The notes below the pieces were generated by a model. That model ran no database searches and was not told where the DNA came from. It saw only the letters and a program-made list of their open reading frames with translations. A program made the translations under genes and the position numbers. Below, piece by piece: positions 18,758 through 28,212 of a stretch of 64,000 nt of DNA. This DNA is from Polyangiaceae bacterium (lineage in GTDB: Bacteria; Myxococcota_A; Polyangia; Polyangiales; Polyangiaceae), in assembly GCA_020633235.1 (NCBI GenBank), contig JACKEA010000006.1, forward strand, positions 372,001 through 436,000, given 5' to 3'. How positions within the stretch are numbered: position 1 is the stretch's first letter; each line of letters begins with the position of its first letter.

Positions 18758-18976
18758 TCAGCCGAAGCCGCAGCCGCCGGTGCCACAGAACCCGGAGGAG
18801 CAGCCACCACCCGTTGGGGGCGCCGGTTCTGCCCGACTGCCGCCGATGGCGAAAGCGCTGAGCTGCTTTTCCACGTTGGCCGACTCGCAGGCCGGGCAGC
18901 GCGCGTCGCTGAGCTCGCGCACCAAGTCCTCGAATTTCTGACCGCAATCGTTGCACAAGAAGTCGTAGAGCTTCAT
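18758..18976 (-). CDS. FmdB-type zinc-ribbon protein (72 aa)
   Basis: An N-terminal zinc ribbon with CxxC (CNDC, about residues 8-11) and CPAC (about 27-30), preceded by the family start MKLYDFLC. The tail is Gly/Cys-rich (GGGCSSGFCGTGGCGFG), a shape often seen in FmdB-like putative regulatory proteins, which may bind a second metal. It lies head-to-head with the end of copA; co-function with copper is speculative. Confidence 0.85.
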   Translation of the reverse strand: MKLYDFLCNDCGQKFEDLVRELSDARCPACESANVEKQLSAFAIGGSRAEPAPPTGGGCSSGFCGTGGCGFG

Positions 18977-19029
18977 CAGGCAGTCCTTCCCAGCGTTTGG
19001 AGCCAGGAGGGCTCACAAAGGGTTCGGGC

Positions 19030-19395
19030 TCAGCTCGGAACGTGGGCGAGAAGCAGAGAGAGCTGCGCTCGATGGTAGGCGACCACGTCGTCCGGCGTGC
19101 CCCAGCCGGCGGCCCGAGCGCTCAGGGCCGCCACCACGCGCTGGAGGTCTTCCCGAGACGGCCACCCGTAGTCCGCACCGACCTCGTGGAACACCGCCTT
19201 GACCGCCGTGCGAACGCTCCGTTCCACGTCGGCCTCCTCGTCCGTCAGACCGACCGAGCGCCGGGTGCGGGCAAAGGTCTCCTTCTGGGCCTCCAGGAAG
19301 CACCGCGTGACGAGCTCTCGAGCCTTCGGGGGCGAGAGGTCGAGCAGGTCCGGCGGGGTGATGCTCCACCGCTGAAACTCCCGCGAAGCCTTCAT
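19030..19395 (-). CDS. hypothetical protein, 121 aa
   Basis: Unrecognised soluble helical protein. The start at ATG 19395 (MKASREFQRW) is preferred because the longer frame reads into the region upstream of the thioesterase. The recognisable stretch is PPDLLDLSPPKARELVTRCFLEAQ, then GLTDEEADVERSV, which looks like a small helical bundle. No membrane segment or catalytic motif. Divergent from the thioesterase. Confidence 0.6.
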   Translation of the reverse strand: MKASREFQRWSITPPDLLDLSPPKARELVTRCFLEAQKETFARTRRSVGLTDEEADVERSVRTAVKAVFHEVGADYGWPSREDLQRVVAALSARAAGWGTPDDVVAYHRAQLSLLLAHVPS

Positions 19396-19495
19396 GACTT
19401 CATCAGGGTAGCCGGCGGGACGTGGTTGGCGATGATCGACGTCGTGTGAGCCCGAAACTCGCGCAATTTCGCCCCGCTCGTGACAGGGTGCCGCC

Positions 19496-19930
19496 ATGGA
19501 AACGTCGGGCTTCGCGATCACCGTCGAGCTCCCGGTGCTGTGGGGCGACATGGACGCCTTGGGCCACGTGAACAACGCGGTCTACGCTCGCTGGTTGGAA
19601 GAGGCCCGGATTCGCTATTTCGAGCGCGTTGCTCCGTTCGAACCCGACGGCGTCGGGCCCATCCTCGCCCACCAGGCGATCGACTTCCGCCTGCCGGTCG
19701 TCTACCCGGATCGCGTGACCGTGGGCGTGCGTGTGTCGCGCGTGGGAACCACGTCTCTGACCCTCGCCTACCAGGTGCGAAGCGAGGCCGCCGCCGCGGT
19801 CGTGGTCGATGCCCAGTCCGTGATCGTGCTCTACGACTACGCAAAGGGCGGCAAAGTACCGATCGCGGACAATCTGCGCGCGCGCATCGAGCAGCTCGAA
19901 GCGGCGTCAGCCGTGAAGACGACGACGTGA
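19496..19930 (+). CDS. 4HBT-family acyl-CoA thioesterase
   Basis: 144 residues, hot-dog fold of the YbgC/FadM type. The catalytic region WGDMDALGHVNNAVYARWLEEAR (residues about 16-38) contains the Asp and the HVNN loop. It hydrolyses acyl-CoA thioesters; chain length is unknown. Its 3' end overlaps the convergent P-type ATPase by 24 nt. ATG 19496 follows the minus-strand gene start by 100 nt, giving a shared divergent promoter region. Confidence 0.9.
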   Translation: METSGFAITVELPVLWGDMDALGHVNNAVYARWLEEARIRYFERVAPFEPDGVGPILAHQAIDFRLPVVYPDRVTVGVRVSRVGTTSLTLAYQVRSEAAAAVVVDAQSVIVLYDYAKGGKVPIADNLRARIEQLEAASAVKTTT

Positions 19931-22456
19931 AACGAGCTTGACCAGCTCGAGCCACGCGAGACAGAGCACGGCACCTCCCACGATTGCCACCACCAGCTGC
20001 CCGGCCGGCACGGGGGCGAAATGAAAGATGTCGCGCACCGGCGGCACGAATAGCGTCGCCCCGAGCACCACGACGGCGCCCAAGAAAATGAGCCGCGCGG
20101 GCAAGTTCGGCACTCGCAGATTCCCGATCACCGAGCGCGTCCAGGAGCGATTGGTTGCGATCAGCCCAAGGTTGCCGACCATCAGCGTGGCGAAGGTGAG
20201 CGTCCGTGCTTGAGCCTCGGAGGCCCCGTTCGCGAGGGACAATCCGAACACCGCCAGCGAGGCCGCGAGCAGGCTCGTTCCCTGCACGACGCCCAGGCCC
20301 ACCATGCGAGCGTCGAGCAGCCGCTGGGCGATGGGTCGCGGCGGTCGTCGCATGATGTCCTTCTCTTCCGGCTCTGCTTCGAAGGCGATGGAGCAAGAAG
20401 GATCGATGACCAGCTCCAAGAACACGATGTGCAACGGATACAGCGCCAGGGGCCAACCCAAGAGCACCGGAATCAGCGACATTCCAGCGATCGGAACGTG
20501 GATCGCGATGATGTACACCATCGCCTTCTTCAGGTTCGCGAAGATGCGGCGCCCGATCCGTACCGCAGCCACTATGGACGAGAAATCGTCGTCGGTGAGC
20601 ACCAACGCCGCGGCTTCGCGAGCGACGTCGGTGCCGCGGCCGCCCATGGCCACGCCGATGTGTGCGGCCTTGAGCGCTGGAGCGTCGTTCACGCCATCGC
20701 CGGTCATGGCCACGACCTCGCCCTCGGCCTTGAGCGCCTGAACCAAGCGGAGCTTCTGCTCCGGGACCACGCGAGCGCAGATGCCCAGGTGCCGAACTCG
20801 CGCGCGGAGCTCGTCGTCGCTCAGCGCGTCGAGCTCTACGCCCGTGATCAGATCCGCGTCGGAAGCGAGGCCGGCCTCCTTCCCGATGGTGCGCGCCGTC
20901 TCCGCGTAGTCGCCGGTGATCATCACCACGCGGATGCCCGCGCTCTTGCACTCCGCGACGGCGTTCTCGACCGTGGGGCGCAGGGGATCGGCGAGGCCCA
21001 CGAGACCGACCAGCTCGAAATCGTAGTCGTGCTGCTCTGGCGGGAGCTTGTCGCCGTCGAAGTAGGCGCGGGCAACTGCGAGCACCCGAAGCCCCTCCTG
21101 TGCCATGGCCCGAACCCGCTGCTCGACGCTCTTGGCCGCGGGCGCATCCAGGTGGCACAGGTCGATGATGGCTTCGGGAGCGCCCTTGGCGGCGATCACC
21201 CGAGCGGCGCCTTCGGGCTCCCTCCACACGTGGGAAACGCTGAGGAGCTCGGGGGAAAGCGGATACTCCCGCAGCAGCGACCAACTGTCATGCAGGTGCT
21301 CGGTTCCCAGGAGCTTGCTCTGGCCGAGCTCCTTGAAGGCGACTTCCATGGGGTCGAACGGGTCGCGCTGGCTGGCCAGGATCCCGAACTCGACGACCGA
21401 GTGGACCGACTCCGGCAGCGCTTCGTCACCTACCGCGTGAGCCCCCGCCGGCGTCCAGAGCTCGGCGATGGCCATGCGGTTTTGCGTCAGCGTGCCCGTC
21501 TTGTCGGAGCACAGCACGGTGGCCGCTCCCAAGAGCTCCACCGTGGGGACACGGCGTGTGAGGACCCCGCGCCTCGATATTCGCCAAGCACCCAGAGCCA
21601 GGAACACCGTGAGCACGACGGGGAACTCTTCCGGGAGCACCGCCATCGCCAGGGCGATGCCCGCCAAAAGCCCGCGCAGCCAGTCGCCGCGAGAGAGACC
21701 GAACACCACGATGAGCAGCACGCACAGCGTGAGCCCGCCGATAGCGAACTTCTTCACGACCGAAGACACTTCGACTTCGAGGGGTGTCTTTTCCGCCTTC
21801 AGCGTGGAAAGAGACGCGCCGATCTTGCCGAGCTCGGTGTTCACCCCGGTTTCGAGCACGCGCACGGCAGCGGTCCCGCTCACCACCAGGGTTCCGGAGT
21901 ACACGAAGGGTAGGTCGTCGCCCCCGGGGCGGGCGGTTTCCGGCACGCCGAGCGTGGCCCGCTTTCTGGCGGGCACCGCCTCGCCGGTGAGCAGGGACTC
22001 GTCCGCCGAGAGGTTCATGCACTCGAGCACGGCCGCGTCCGCGGGCACGCGGTCTCCCTCCGCCAAGAGCACGAGATCGCCGACGACGACCTCGCGGCCC
22101 GGGATCCGCTTCTTGGCGCCGTCGCGCACCACGGAGGCTCGGGGACTCGACAGGTCCCGGAGCGCGGCGAGGGCCCGCTCCGTCTTCCGCTCTTGGTAGA
22201 AAGTGATCGCGATGATGACCACCACGAAGGAGAGCAGCGTCAGCGCATCCTTCAGGTCCCCGAGCAGCAGGTACAGCGCGCCACCCCCCAAGAGCAAGAG
22301 CAGCATTGGCTCGCGGAGCACCGCAAAGAGCTGGGCGAAGAAGCTCGGGCGCTCGTCTGTCGGCAGCTCGTTGGGGCCGTCCGTCACCAGGCGTCGCTGA
22401 GCTTCGGCCTCCGTCAGGCCTCGCGCCGAGCTGAGATCGAAGGCATCCGCATCCAT
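19907..22456 (-). CDS. P2-type cation-transporting P-type ATPase (Ca2+-ATPase-like)
   Basis: 849 residues. N-terminal cation ATPase domain (GLTEAEAQRRLVTDGPNELP), TGEAVP actuator, PEEFPVVL in M4 (the Ca2+-ATPase PEGLP position), phosphorylation site CSDKTGTLTQNR, and MTGDGVNDAPALKAA. About ten membrane helices; the last four form the C-terminal ATPase domain. The PEEFP variant is common in bacterial members whose ion (Ca2+, Mn2+ or other) has often not been measured. ATG 22456 was chosen over an upstream TTG. The ion is not decided by sequence. Confidence 0.92.
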   Translation of the reverse strand: MDADAFDLSSARGLTEAEAQRRLVTDGPNELPTDERPSFFAQLFAVLREPMLLLLLGGGALYLLLGDLKDALTLLSFVVVIIAITFYQERKTERALAALRDLSSPRASVVRDGAKKRIPGREVVVGDLVLLAEGDRVPADAAVLECMNLSADESLLTGEAVPARKRATLGVPETARPGGDDLPFVYSGTLVVSGTAAVRVLETGVNTELGKIGASLSTLKAEKTPLEVEVSSVVKKFAIGGLTLCVLLIVVFGLSRGDWLRGLLAGIALAMAVLPEEFPVVLTVFLALGAWRISRRGVLTRRVPTVELLGAATVLCSDKTGTLTQNRMAIAELWTPAGAHAVGDEALPESVHSVVEFGILASQRDPFDPMEVAFKELGQSKLLGTEHLHDSWSLLREYPLSPELLSVSHVWREPEGAARVIAAKGAPEAIIDLCHLDAPAAKSVEQRVRAMAQEGLRVLAVARAYFDGDKLPPEQHDYDFELVGLVGLADPLRPTVENAVAECKSAGIRVVMITGDYAETARTIGKEAGLASDADLITGVELDALSDDELRARVRHLGICARVVPEQKLRLVQALKAEGEVVAMTGDGVNDAPALKAAHIGVAMGGRGTDVAREAAALVLTDDDFSSIVAAVRIGRRIFANLKKAMVYIIAIHVPIAGMSLIPVLLGWPLALYPLHIVFLELVIDPSCSIAFEAEPEEKDIMRRPPRPIAQRLLDARMVGLGVVQGTSLLAASLAVFGLSLANGASEAQARTLTFATLMVGNLGLIATNRSWTRSVIGNLRVPNLPARLIFLGAVVVLGATLFVPPVRDIFHFAPVPAGQLVVAIVGGAVLCLAWLELVKLVSRRRLHG

Positions 22457-22602
22457 GGCTAGCAAGCAGGGTTTGGAGCGGCTGCGGTCCGCTGTCCATG
22501 GACGTCCGTCATGGCTGGAACGAGCGTGTGGTGCCGATGTCGGCTTCCTGCGCCCCTTGCCTCACCGTTTCTGAGTCGTCGACGGTTTGGTACCATTTCG
22601 AG

Positions 22603-24510
22603 ATGAGCTTCTTCAGGTACTTGGGGATCGTCATCGTGGGACTTGCGGGTGCTCTCGCCGCATCCGGCTGCGCGCAGGGGGATTCCTCCAGCAGCCTGCC
22701 GGGCACGGGCGGGGGCTCGGGACAGTGCGGCGCATCGGAGGCGGTGTGCAACGGTAGCTGCACCAACCTGGCGGTGGACGCCAAGAACTGCGGCGGTTGT
22801 GGCGTTGCGTGCCTCGCTGGCCAGGTCTGCTCTGCCGGGACGTGCGCCACGGGCTGCGGCGCGGGGACCACGCAGTGTGGAACCGAGTGCGTGGATCTTC
22901 AGTCCTCGCCTTCCAACTGCGGCAGCTGCAACAACGCGTGTCCCACGGGGGATCTCTGCGCACAGGGGGAGTGCATCGGCTCCTGCACCCCCGGCACGAC
23001 GGCCTGTGGTGGTTCCTGCGTGGACCTGCAGACGGATCCGGCCAACTGCGGCGGCTGCGGCACGATCTGCGGCGCGGGGGAGCTCTGCTCTCAAGGCCAG
23101 TGCACGCTGCAGTGTGCCGGCGGCCTCGACAACTGCGGCGGCAAGTGCGTCGACACGCAGGCGGACCCGACGAACTGCGGAAGCTGCGGCACGGCGTGCT
23201 TGCCCAGTGAGGTGTGCTCCGTCGGCCAGTGCAACCTCCAGTGTCTGGGTGGTACCACCGCCTGTGCTTCCGGAGCTGGCGGCGTCACCAAGTGCGTCGA
23301 CCTTCAGGTGGACGCCAACAACTGCGGAACCTGCGGCAACGTCTGCCCCAGCGGCCAAGTGTGCTCCGCGGGTCAGTGCCAGCTTTCGTGTACGGGCGGC
23401 ACCACGGACTGCAGCGGCAAGTGCGTGGACACCAGCCTCGACCCGAACAACTGCGGAAGTTGCGGCAATGCCTGCGCTTCGGGGCAGACGTGCCAGAACG
23501 GCGCTTGCGGTCTCGTCTGCAGCGGTGGGCTCATCAAGTGCGGCAACCAATGCGTGAACCTGCAATCGGATCCGGCCAACTGCGGCGCCTGCAACTACGC
23601 TTGCAGTCAAGGCCAGGCTTGTACCAACGGCAACTGCACCTTGGTGTGTACCGGTGGCACTACCAACTGCAACAACAAGTGCGTGGACACCAACGTGGAC
23701 CCGACACACTGCGGGGGTTGTGCCGTCGTGTGCAGCGCAGGACAGAGCTGCGTCAACGGAACCTGCACGGTGGTCTGTGGCGGCGGCAGCGTGAACTGCG
23801 GCGGCCAGTGCGTGCAGCTGAGCACGGATCCGAACAACTGCGGTAGCTGTGGCAACAAGTGCGCGTCGGGGCAGTCGTGCCAGAACGGCGTGTGCACGTT
23901 GGTGTGCAGCGGCGGCACCACCAACTGCAGCGGCCAGTGCGTGCAGTTGAGCACGGACCCGAACAACTGCGGCAGCTGCGGCCACAAGTGCTCGGCGTCC
24001 CAGGCATGCCAGGGCGGTCAATGCGTGACCACTTGCAACCCGACGAACAACATCGGACTCACGGCGACGGCGAGCTCCAGCGGTGGCGGCACCGTGGCGT
24101 CCGGCTACGGTCCGGAGAAGATGCGGGACGGCAAGATGGAAGCGACCTGCAGCACCGACAAGTTCCACTGGGTGACCGCGGACAACACGCCGGGCAGCGC
24201 TTGGATCGAGCTCGACTGGACCAGCGCCCAGACGGTGGCGCGCATCAGCATCGACACCACCCAAAACACCGTGGTCGCGTGCGGCGGCAGCGCCGCGGGC
24301 CGCACGCTGGCGGGCGGCACGATCCAGTACTGGACGGGCTCGACCTGGGCCACCGCGGGCACCGTATCCGGCAAGACCAACGATTGGTCCTTCACCTTCC
24401 CGTCGCCGGTGAACACCACGAAGATCCGCATCTACGGCGTCCACGCGACGAACACGACGGGTCAGCAGTCCAATCCCATCATCATCGAGTGGCAGGTCTT
24501 CTCCTGTTGA
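22603..24510 (+). CDS. lipoprotein with ten 8-Cys repeats and a C-terminal discoidin-like domain
   Basis: 635 residues. Signal peptide with lipobox (AASGC, Cys about 23), short linker, then ten tandem repeats of about 43 residues (residues ~40-480) with eight cysteines each, pattern C-x6-C-x3-C-x9-C-x2-C-x3-C-x5-C-x4-C and a recurring DPxNCGxCG core; the fifth has a six-residue insertion. The C-terminal ~150 residues resemble a F5/8-type (discoidin) carbohydrate-binding domain. The product is surface-exposed, disulfide-stabilised and probably adhesive or matrix-associated. ATG 22603 was selected because it begins the signal peptide. Confidence 0.85.
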   Translation: MSFFRYLGIVIVGLAGALAASGCAQGDSSSSLPGTGGGSGQCGASEAVCNGSCTNLAVDAKNCGGCGVACLAGQVCSAGTCATGCGAGTTQCGTECVDLQSSPSNCGSCNNACPTGDLCAQGECIGSCTPGTTACGGSCVDLQTDPANCGGCGTICGAGELCSQGQCTLQCAGGLDNCGGKCVDTQADPTNCGSCGTACLPSEVCSVGQCNLQCLGGTTACASGAGGVTKCVDLQVDANNCGTCGNVCPSGQVCSAGQCQLSCTGGTTDCSGKCVDTSLDPNNCGSCGNACASGQTCQNGACGLVCSGGLIKCGNQCVNLQSDPANCGACNYACSQGQACTNGNCTLVCTGGTTNCNNKCVDTNVDPTHCGGCAVVCSAGQSCVNGTCTVVCGGGSVNCGGQCVQLSTDPNNCGSCGNKCASGQSCQNGVCTLVCSGGTTNCSGQCVQLSTDPNNCGSCGHKCSASQACQGGQCVTTCNPTNNIGLTATASSSGGGTVASGYGPEKMRDGKMEATCSTDKFHWVTADNTPGSAWIELDWTSAQTVARISIDTTQNTVVACGGSAAGRTLAGGTIQYWTGSTWATAGTVSGKTNDWSFTFPSPVNTTKIRIYGVHATNTTGQQSNPIIIEWQVFSC

Positions 24511-24511
24511 T

Positions 24512-26041
24512 TCACCGTCGCTTCTTGCGGCGCGCGTGCTCGACCAGGTCGGCGAAACCGTCGAGTCGCGCGCCGCTGAAAGCGTGTCGAAACAGGTAGA
24601 CCTCACGTTCGTGGAATGCGGCGCGAATGTACGGGGTCTTCGACGTCCAGATGCGTAGCGCGTGATCCCCGACGCGCACGAACGCCTGCGCCTTGCTGCC
24701 ACCTTCGCCGAACAGGAACGTGCAATCCAGGGACGGACAGTGGGCGGCGGTGTGAGCCTTCGGCGTCTTGATCCGGACCGCCTCCACCCAGCGTTTTCCG
24801 CGCCGCTCCAACCAAACCAAGCTCGTTTCGAAGAACAGGACCACGCAGTCGGCGTCGTGGATCTGAAAGGACGGCACCTTGGGGTGCACCGTCTCTACGG
24901 CCCCGGTCTCGAGGTCCATGCGGCTCAGGGTGCGGTGTCCCGAGAGGAAGGCCCAGCGCCCGCTGGCGTCGATGTCGAGCTCGACGATGCTGCGGTCCAT
25001 GTAGGGCGAGAAGCTCTCGCTCACGTCGGTGAGGCTCTCGTCTCGATAGCCGAGCCGCGTGCGGCGCGGCAGATCCCCGCCCAGGTCCTCGCGCGGATCC
25101 CAGGCCACCAAGAAGCGCCCCGAGGCGGACCGCGCCAGCCGCGGCTGCCCGGGAAATTTCGCCATTTCGTCGTTCACGCGCCAGGGGGACCACACCTCGG
25201 GAGGCGCCTCCGTGAAGGTCGCTTCGGTCACCAGCGGAGGCGGCTTGTCGCGCGTGCGGCGCTTCTTGGGGACGTCGTCCTCGAAGGCGCAGACGGCCGC
25301 GAAGGCGCCGAGCATCTCGTAGAAGCGTCCGTGAGACTCGAACAGCAAATGCTCACCGAGCACGCGCGCATTGTCCACCCTCGCTCGAGTGCTGCCCAGC
25401 CGCTTGAGGCGATCGTGGGACACGCCATATAGCATGGGCTCGCCGTAGTCGCCGTAGACGACGAGCGCGCGTCCGTCGAACACGGGCTCGAGCTCGTCGC
25501 GCCGAACGCTGGCGCTGTCCAACACCTGCCACTCTTCGTCCACGAGTAGCAGGCGCTCGACGGTGAGCACGGCGCGGCGCCCTGCGCCGAGACGAACGAC
25601 GTCGAGCACGTTGTCCGCGGGCCCGAAGCGTGCTGCGAGCTCTTGGAGAGCAGCGGCGCGGCGCTCTTCGTGCTGCGCGCGGTGGTGCGCGCTCTCGGGA
25701 TCGGGACCCTGCCAAGGAACCAGTCGCACCGGGTGCGCGGCCTCGCGCTCCATCTCTTCGGCGATCTGGTGCTGGTCCAGCGTGGTCCGCGCTCGCTCCT
25801 CTGCGGCGTGATCGACGTCGTCGTCGCCGAGGGCCTCCACGTGGTCGAGATCGATCCACAGCGTCTTGCCGTGATCCGCGTGGATGCCGAGGCGCACGCC
25901 GGGGCCGTACTTGTTGGCGCCCACCCAGAACACCACGCCGGTGGCACCCAAGGCCCGGCGGCCTCGCACGACCTTTACCCGCGTGCCGACTTCCACCTGA
26001 AAAGCGAAGCAAATCGGGGCCGCGGCTTCAAACGCCCACAT
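24512..26041 (-). CDS. hypothetical protein with N-terminal KOW/SH3-like segment and propeller-like body
   Basis: About 509 residues; not recognised. Residues ~17-70 (TRVKVVRGRRALGATG to IDLDHVEAL) look like a small SH3-type barrel; a charged helix follows (DHAAEERARTTLDQ), and the rest has repeated short hydrophobic strands (LDSASVRRDELEPVFDG, HRTLSRMDLETGAVETV) reminiscent of a seven-bladed propeller. No signal peptide, so probably cytosolic. Start uncertain: ATG 26041 or a GTG at 25996 (MEVGTRVKV); the latter gives a cleaner domain start. It is divergent from the SGNH lipoprotein. Confidence 0.6.
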   Translation of the reverse strand: MWAFEAAAPICFAFQVEVGTRVKVVRGRRALGATGVVFWVGANKYGPGVRLGIHADHGKTLWIDLDHVEALGDDDVDHAAEERARTTLDQHQIAEEMEREAAHPVRLVPWQGPDPESAHHRAQHEERRAAALQELAARFGPADNVLDVVRLGAGRRAVLTVERLLLVDEEWQVLDSASVRRDELEPVFDGRALVVYGDYGEPMLYGVSHDRLKRLGSTRARVDNARVLGEHLLFESHGRFYEMLGAFAAVCAFEDDVPKKRRTRDKPPPLVTEATFTEAPPEVWSPWRVNDEMAKFPGQPRLARSASGRFLVAWDPREDLGGDLPRRTRLGYRDESLTDVSESFSPYMDRSIVELDIDASGRWAFLSGHRTLSRMDLETGAVETVHPKVPSFQIHDADCVVLFFETSLVWLERRGKRWVEAVRIKTPKAHTAAHCPSLDCTFLFGEGGSKAQAFVRVGDHALRIWTSKTPYIRAAFHEREVYLFRHAFSGARLDGFADLVEHARRKKRR

Positions 26042-26082
26042 TTGACTACCGGGTCGGCCGGTCGGCCGATATAGTGAGGGCG

Positions 26083-27336
26083 ATGAGGGCAGTGGCGCTT
26101 TGGATGGCAGGGCTGGTGGTCCTTTCTGCGTGTGGCTCCAGCGACTCCTCCGAGGGAGGGGGTGGCTCGGCGGGCACCATCGACGCAGCGACCGGCGGTC
26201 AGAGCTCCGGTGGCACCAGCGGCAGCAACAGCGGTGGGGGCGGCAGCGGCGGCACGGGCACTGGGGGCACCGCCACCGGAGGCAGCAGCACGGGAGGCGC
26301 GGCGGGTCAGGACGGTGGCGTGACGCCGGACGGCAGCGCGGGCGCTCCTGCCGAGGCCGGTGTCGACGCCGCGCCGGACGCTGGCAAGCTCACGGCCCAG
26401 AGCTGCTTCGACAAGATGTTCCCCAACGCCAGCGCTTCCGCGTTGGGGCTCGACTACGATCAGTTCAATCCCACGATTGGCTCGCACTGCAAGGGCACCA
26501 ATCAGCAGGACATCAAGGGCGTGCAGAAGGTGGTGTTCCTCGGGGACTCGGTCACCGTGGGCACGCCCCCTACGAATCTCAATCCGGGCGCGGTCTACCG
26601 AGCAATCTTGGCGAACAAGCTGGCAACGCTGTTCAACATCCAGCCTCCGGGATTTGGTTGGGGCGCCGCGGATCCCATCAATGGCGTGGCGCTTCCGCAC
26701 GAGTCGGGCGACTTCATCAGCTGCGCCAAGTGGGGAGCTCGCACCGACGACCTGATGCAGGACAACACGCAGGTGGAAGACTGCATCCCGCCGGACAAGC
26801 GCAACCTGCACTACCTGGTGATCATGACCATGGGCGGCAATGACATCGCCTCCATCACCAAGGCCGGAGGAGGAAGCAACCCGTCCAAGACCATCCCGGA
26901 GCTGTGGCAGCAGACGCAGACTTTCGTTCAGCTGCTGCGGGACACGGTGGAGTGGTTGAAGAACCCGGCCAACGTGCCCGGCGGCGTGGACGTGGTGTTC
27001 GCCAACAACTACGAGTTCACGGATGGAACCGGCGAGACCAACGCCTGCGTGTTGGCGGGCCTCGGTGGCATCGAGCCCTGGCAGGACAAGCAAGCGCAGG
27101 CGGACATGGTGATCTGGGCCAACGAGCAATACATGAAGATCGCCACGGACACGCAGAGCGACATGATCTTCATGCTCGAGTCGTTCTGTGGTCACGGCTA
27201 CAAGCGCGACGATCCGACGGGCCCTTGCTATCGCGGCCCGAACACGCCGCTGTGGTTCGACACCACCTGCATCCACCCGAATGCCCCCGGGCACGCCGCC
27301 CTGGCGGACTTGTTCTACGAGACCATCGCCGAGTAG
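26083..27336 (+). CDS. lipoprotein with SGNH hydrolase domain
   Basis: 417 residues. Lipobox LSACG (Cys about 16), a long Gly/Ser/Thr linker (~20-100), then a GDSL/SGNH hydrolase: block I GDSVTVG (Ser near 154), block III GGND (near 250), and a late block V with Asp and His (TTCIHPNAPGHA near 400). Several cysteines (SCFDKM, HCKGTN) may form disulfides. Likely a cell-surface esterase or acetyl-esterase. Two tandem copies of GGTCGGCC lie at 26052-26067 in front of the gene. Confidence 0.85.
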   Translation: MRAVALWMAGLVVLSACGSSDSSEGGGGSAGTIDAATGGQSSGGTSGSNSGGGGSGGTGTGGTATGGSSTGGAAGQDGGVTPDGSAGAPAEAGVDAAPDAGKLTAQSCFDKMFPNASASALGLDYDQFNPTIGSHCKGTNQQDIKGVQKVVFLGDSVTVGTPPTNLNPGAVYRAILANKLATLFNIQPPGFGWGAADPINGVALPHESGDFISCAKWGARTDDLMQDNTQVEDCIPPDKRNLHYLVIMTMGGNDIASITKAGGGSNPSKTIPELWQQTQTFVQLLRDTVEWLKNPANVPGGVDVVFANNYEFTDGTGETNACVLAGLGGIEPWQDKQAQADMVIWANEQYMKIATDTQSDMIFMLESFCGHGYKRDDPTGPCYRGPNTPLWFDTTCIHPNAPGHAALADLFYETIAE

Positions 27337-27337
27337 C

Positions 27338-27775
27338 TCAGCGATCGCGTCGCCGGGGCTGGGACCTTCGAGTGGGCGCTGGGCGCGCTACCGGCGAGGC
27401 AGCGTGACGAGAGGGCGCAGAGGACGAGGAGGACGACGCGGATTCGGTGGCGTCGTCGTCATCGTCATCGTCGTCGTCTTCACCGGCGGCCTTTGCTACT
27501 CCCGCCCAGAACTCGAAATCTGGATAGATGCGCGTCTCCACGGTGACGCAATAGGTGCCGGGAGCCTCCGTGGCGGCGTTGCAGCGACCGGGGGTCTTCG
27601 ACAATCCGGGGCAAGCGTCGAGGCAGGCCGCAACGTCGTCCCCCGCGAGCTCGCAGCTGGCGGCGCACGCCCGAAGGTCCGCGATCTCCGAGCGCTCTTG
27701 GAAGTGCGCTCGATACGCGGAGGAGGACACACAGCCCGTGCACAGAGACAGAAGCAGAAGCGAGTACCAACGCAT
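27338..27775 (-). CDS. Cys-containing lipoprotein with acidic and basic tail
   Basis: 145 residues; lipobox LCTGC (Cys about 12), a conserved-looking region with six cysteines (CAASC, CLDACPG, GRCNAA, TYC), then a run of nine aspartates, a serine run and a basic C-terminus (RRSQPRRRDR). The tail looks disordered. It converges on the SGNH gene with one nt between stops. Function unknown. Confidence 0.7.
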   Translation of the reverse strand: MRWYSLLLLSLCTGCVSSSAYRAHFQERSEIADLRACAASCELAGDDVAACLDACPGLSKTPGRCNAATEAPGTYCVTVETRIYPDFEFWAGVAKAAGEDDDDDDDDDATESASSSSSSAPSRHAASPVARPAPTRRSQPRRRDR

Positions 27776-27925
27776 GGGACGGGCCATAGCAACCGACATA
27801 CCAGGCAAAACGCCCGCATTTCGGGCGCCAGCCTGAGGTCGTGTCGAGACGATTGTGGCTGCCGCTCCACACCTCCGAGTTCACGCCTCGGGAAGCCCGC
27901 CCGGCGCTATGTCGTAGGGCGCCGT

Positions 27926-28212
27926 ATGCGGCGTCTCGCCCTCGCGGCCTTCCTCGCGCTCTGCTTTCGCCCGGCCAGCGCTCTCGCTTGGGCGTGCCCG
28001 GACGAACGCGCTGCGGTGCTCGAGAGTCCCCGCGCCGCGCCGGCGCCCCTCAACACGCGCCTGCGGGTTCGCTTTGTCGCCAAGCCCACTCAGCAGGATC
28101 TTTCGGAGATCACGCTGGCGAGCACTTGGCCGGCAACAGGAGCGAGCCGCGCTTCGTGCTGCTCGACAAGAAGCAGCTCAGGCGCCGCGTGCCCAAGGCG
28201 TTCCTACCGTGA
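27926..28212 (+). pseudogene. frameshifted secreted-protein remnant
   Basis: An ATG at 27926 opens a signal-peptide-like start (MRRLALAAFLALCFRPASALA) followed by a sensible stretch ending LRVRFVAKPTQQDLSEITLA. At about 28115-28130 sensible reading jumps by -1 to GNRSEPRFVLLDKKQLRRRV and stops at 28212. The first frame continues open but looks like noise antisense to the GMC gene. The two halves together look like one short secreted domain of a type common in these genomes, broken by one frameshift and possibly truncated. A sequencing error cannot be excluded. Confidence 0.55.

Noticed and set aside
22720..24040. Regular ~129-bp periodicity as a possible CRISPR or satellite
   Set aside because: The repeats are protein-level Cys-rich modules in one open reading frame and diverge at DNA level.
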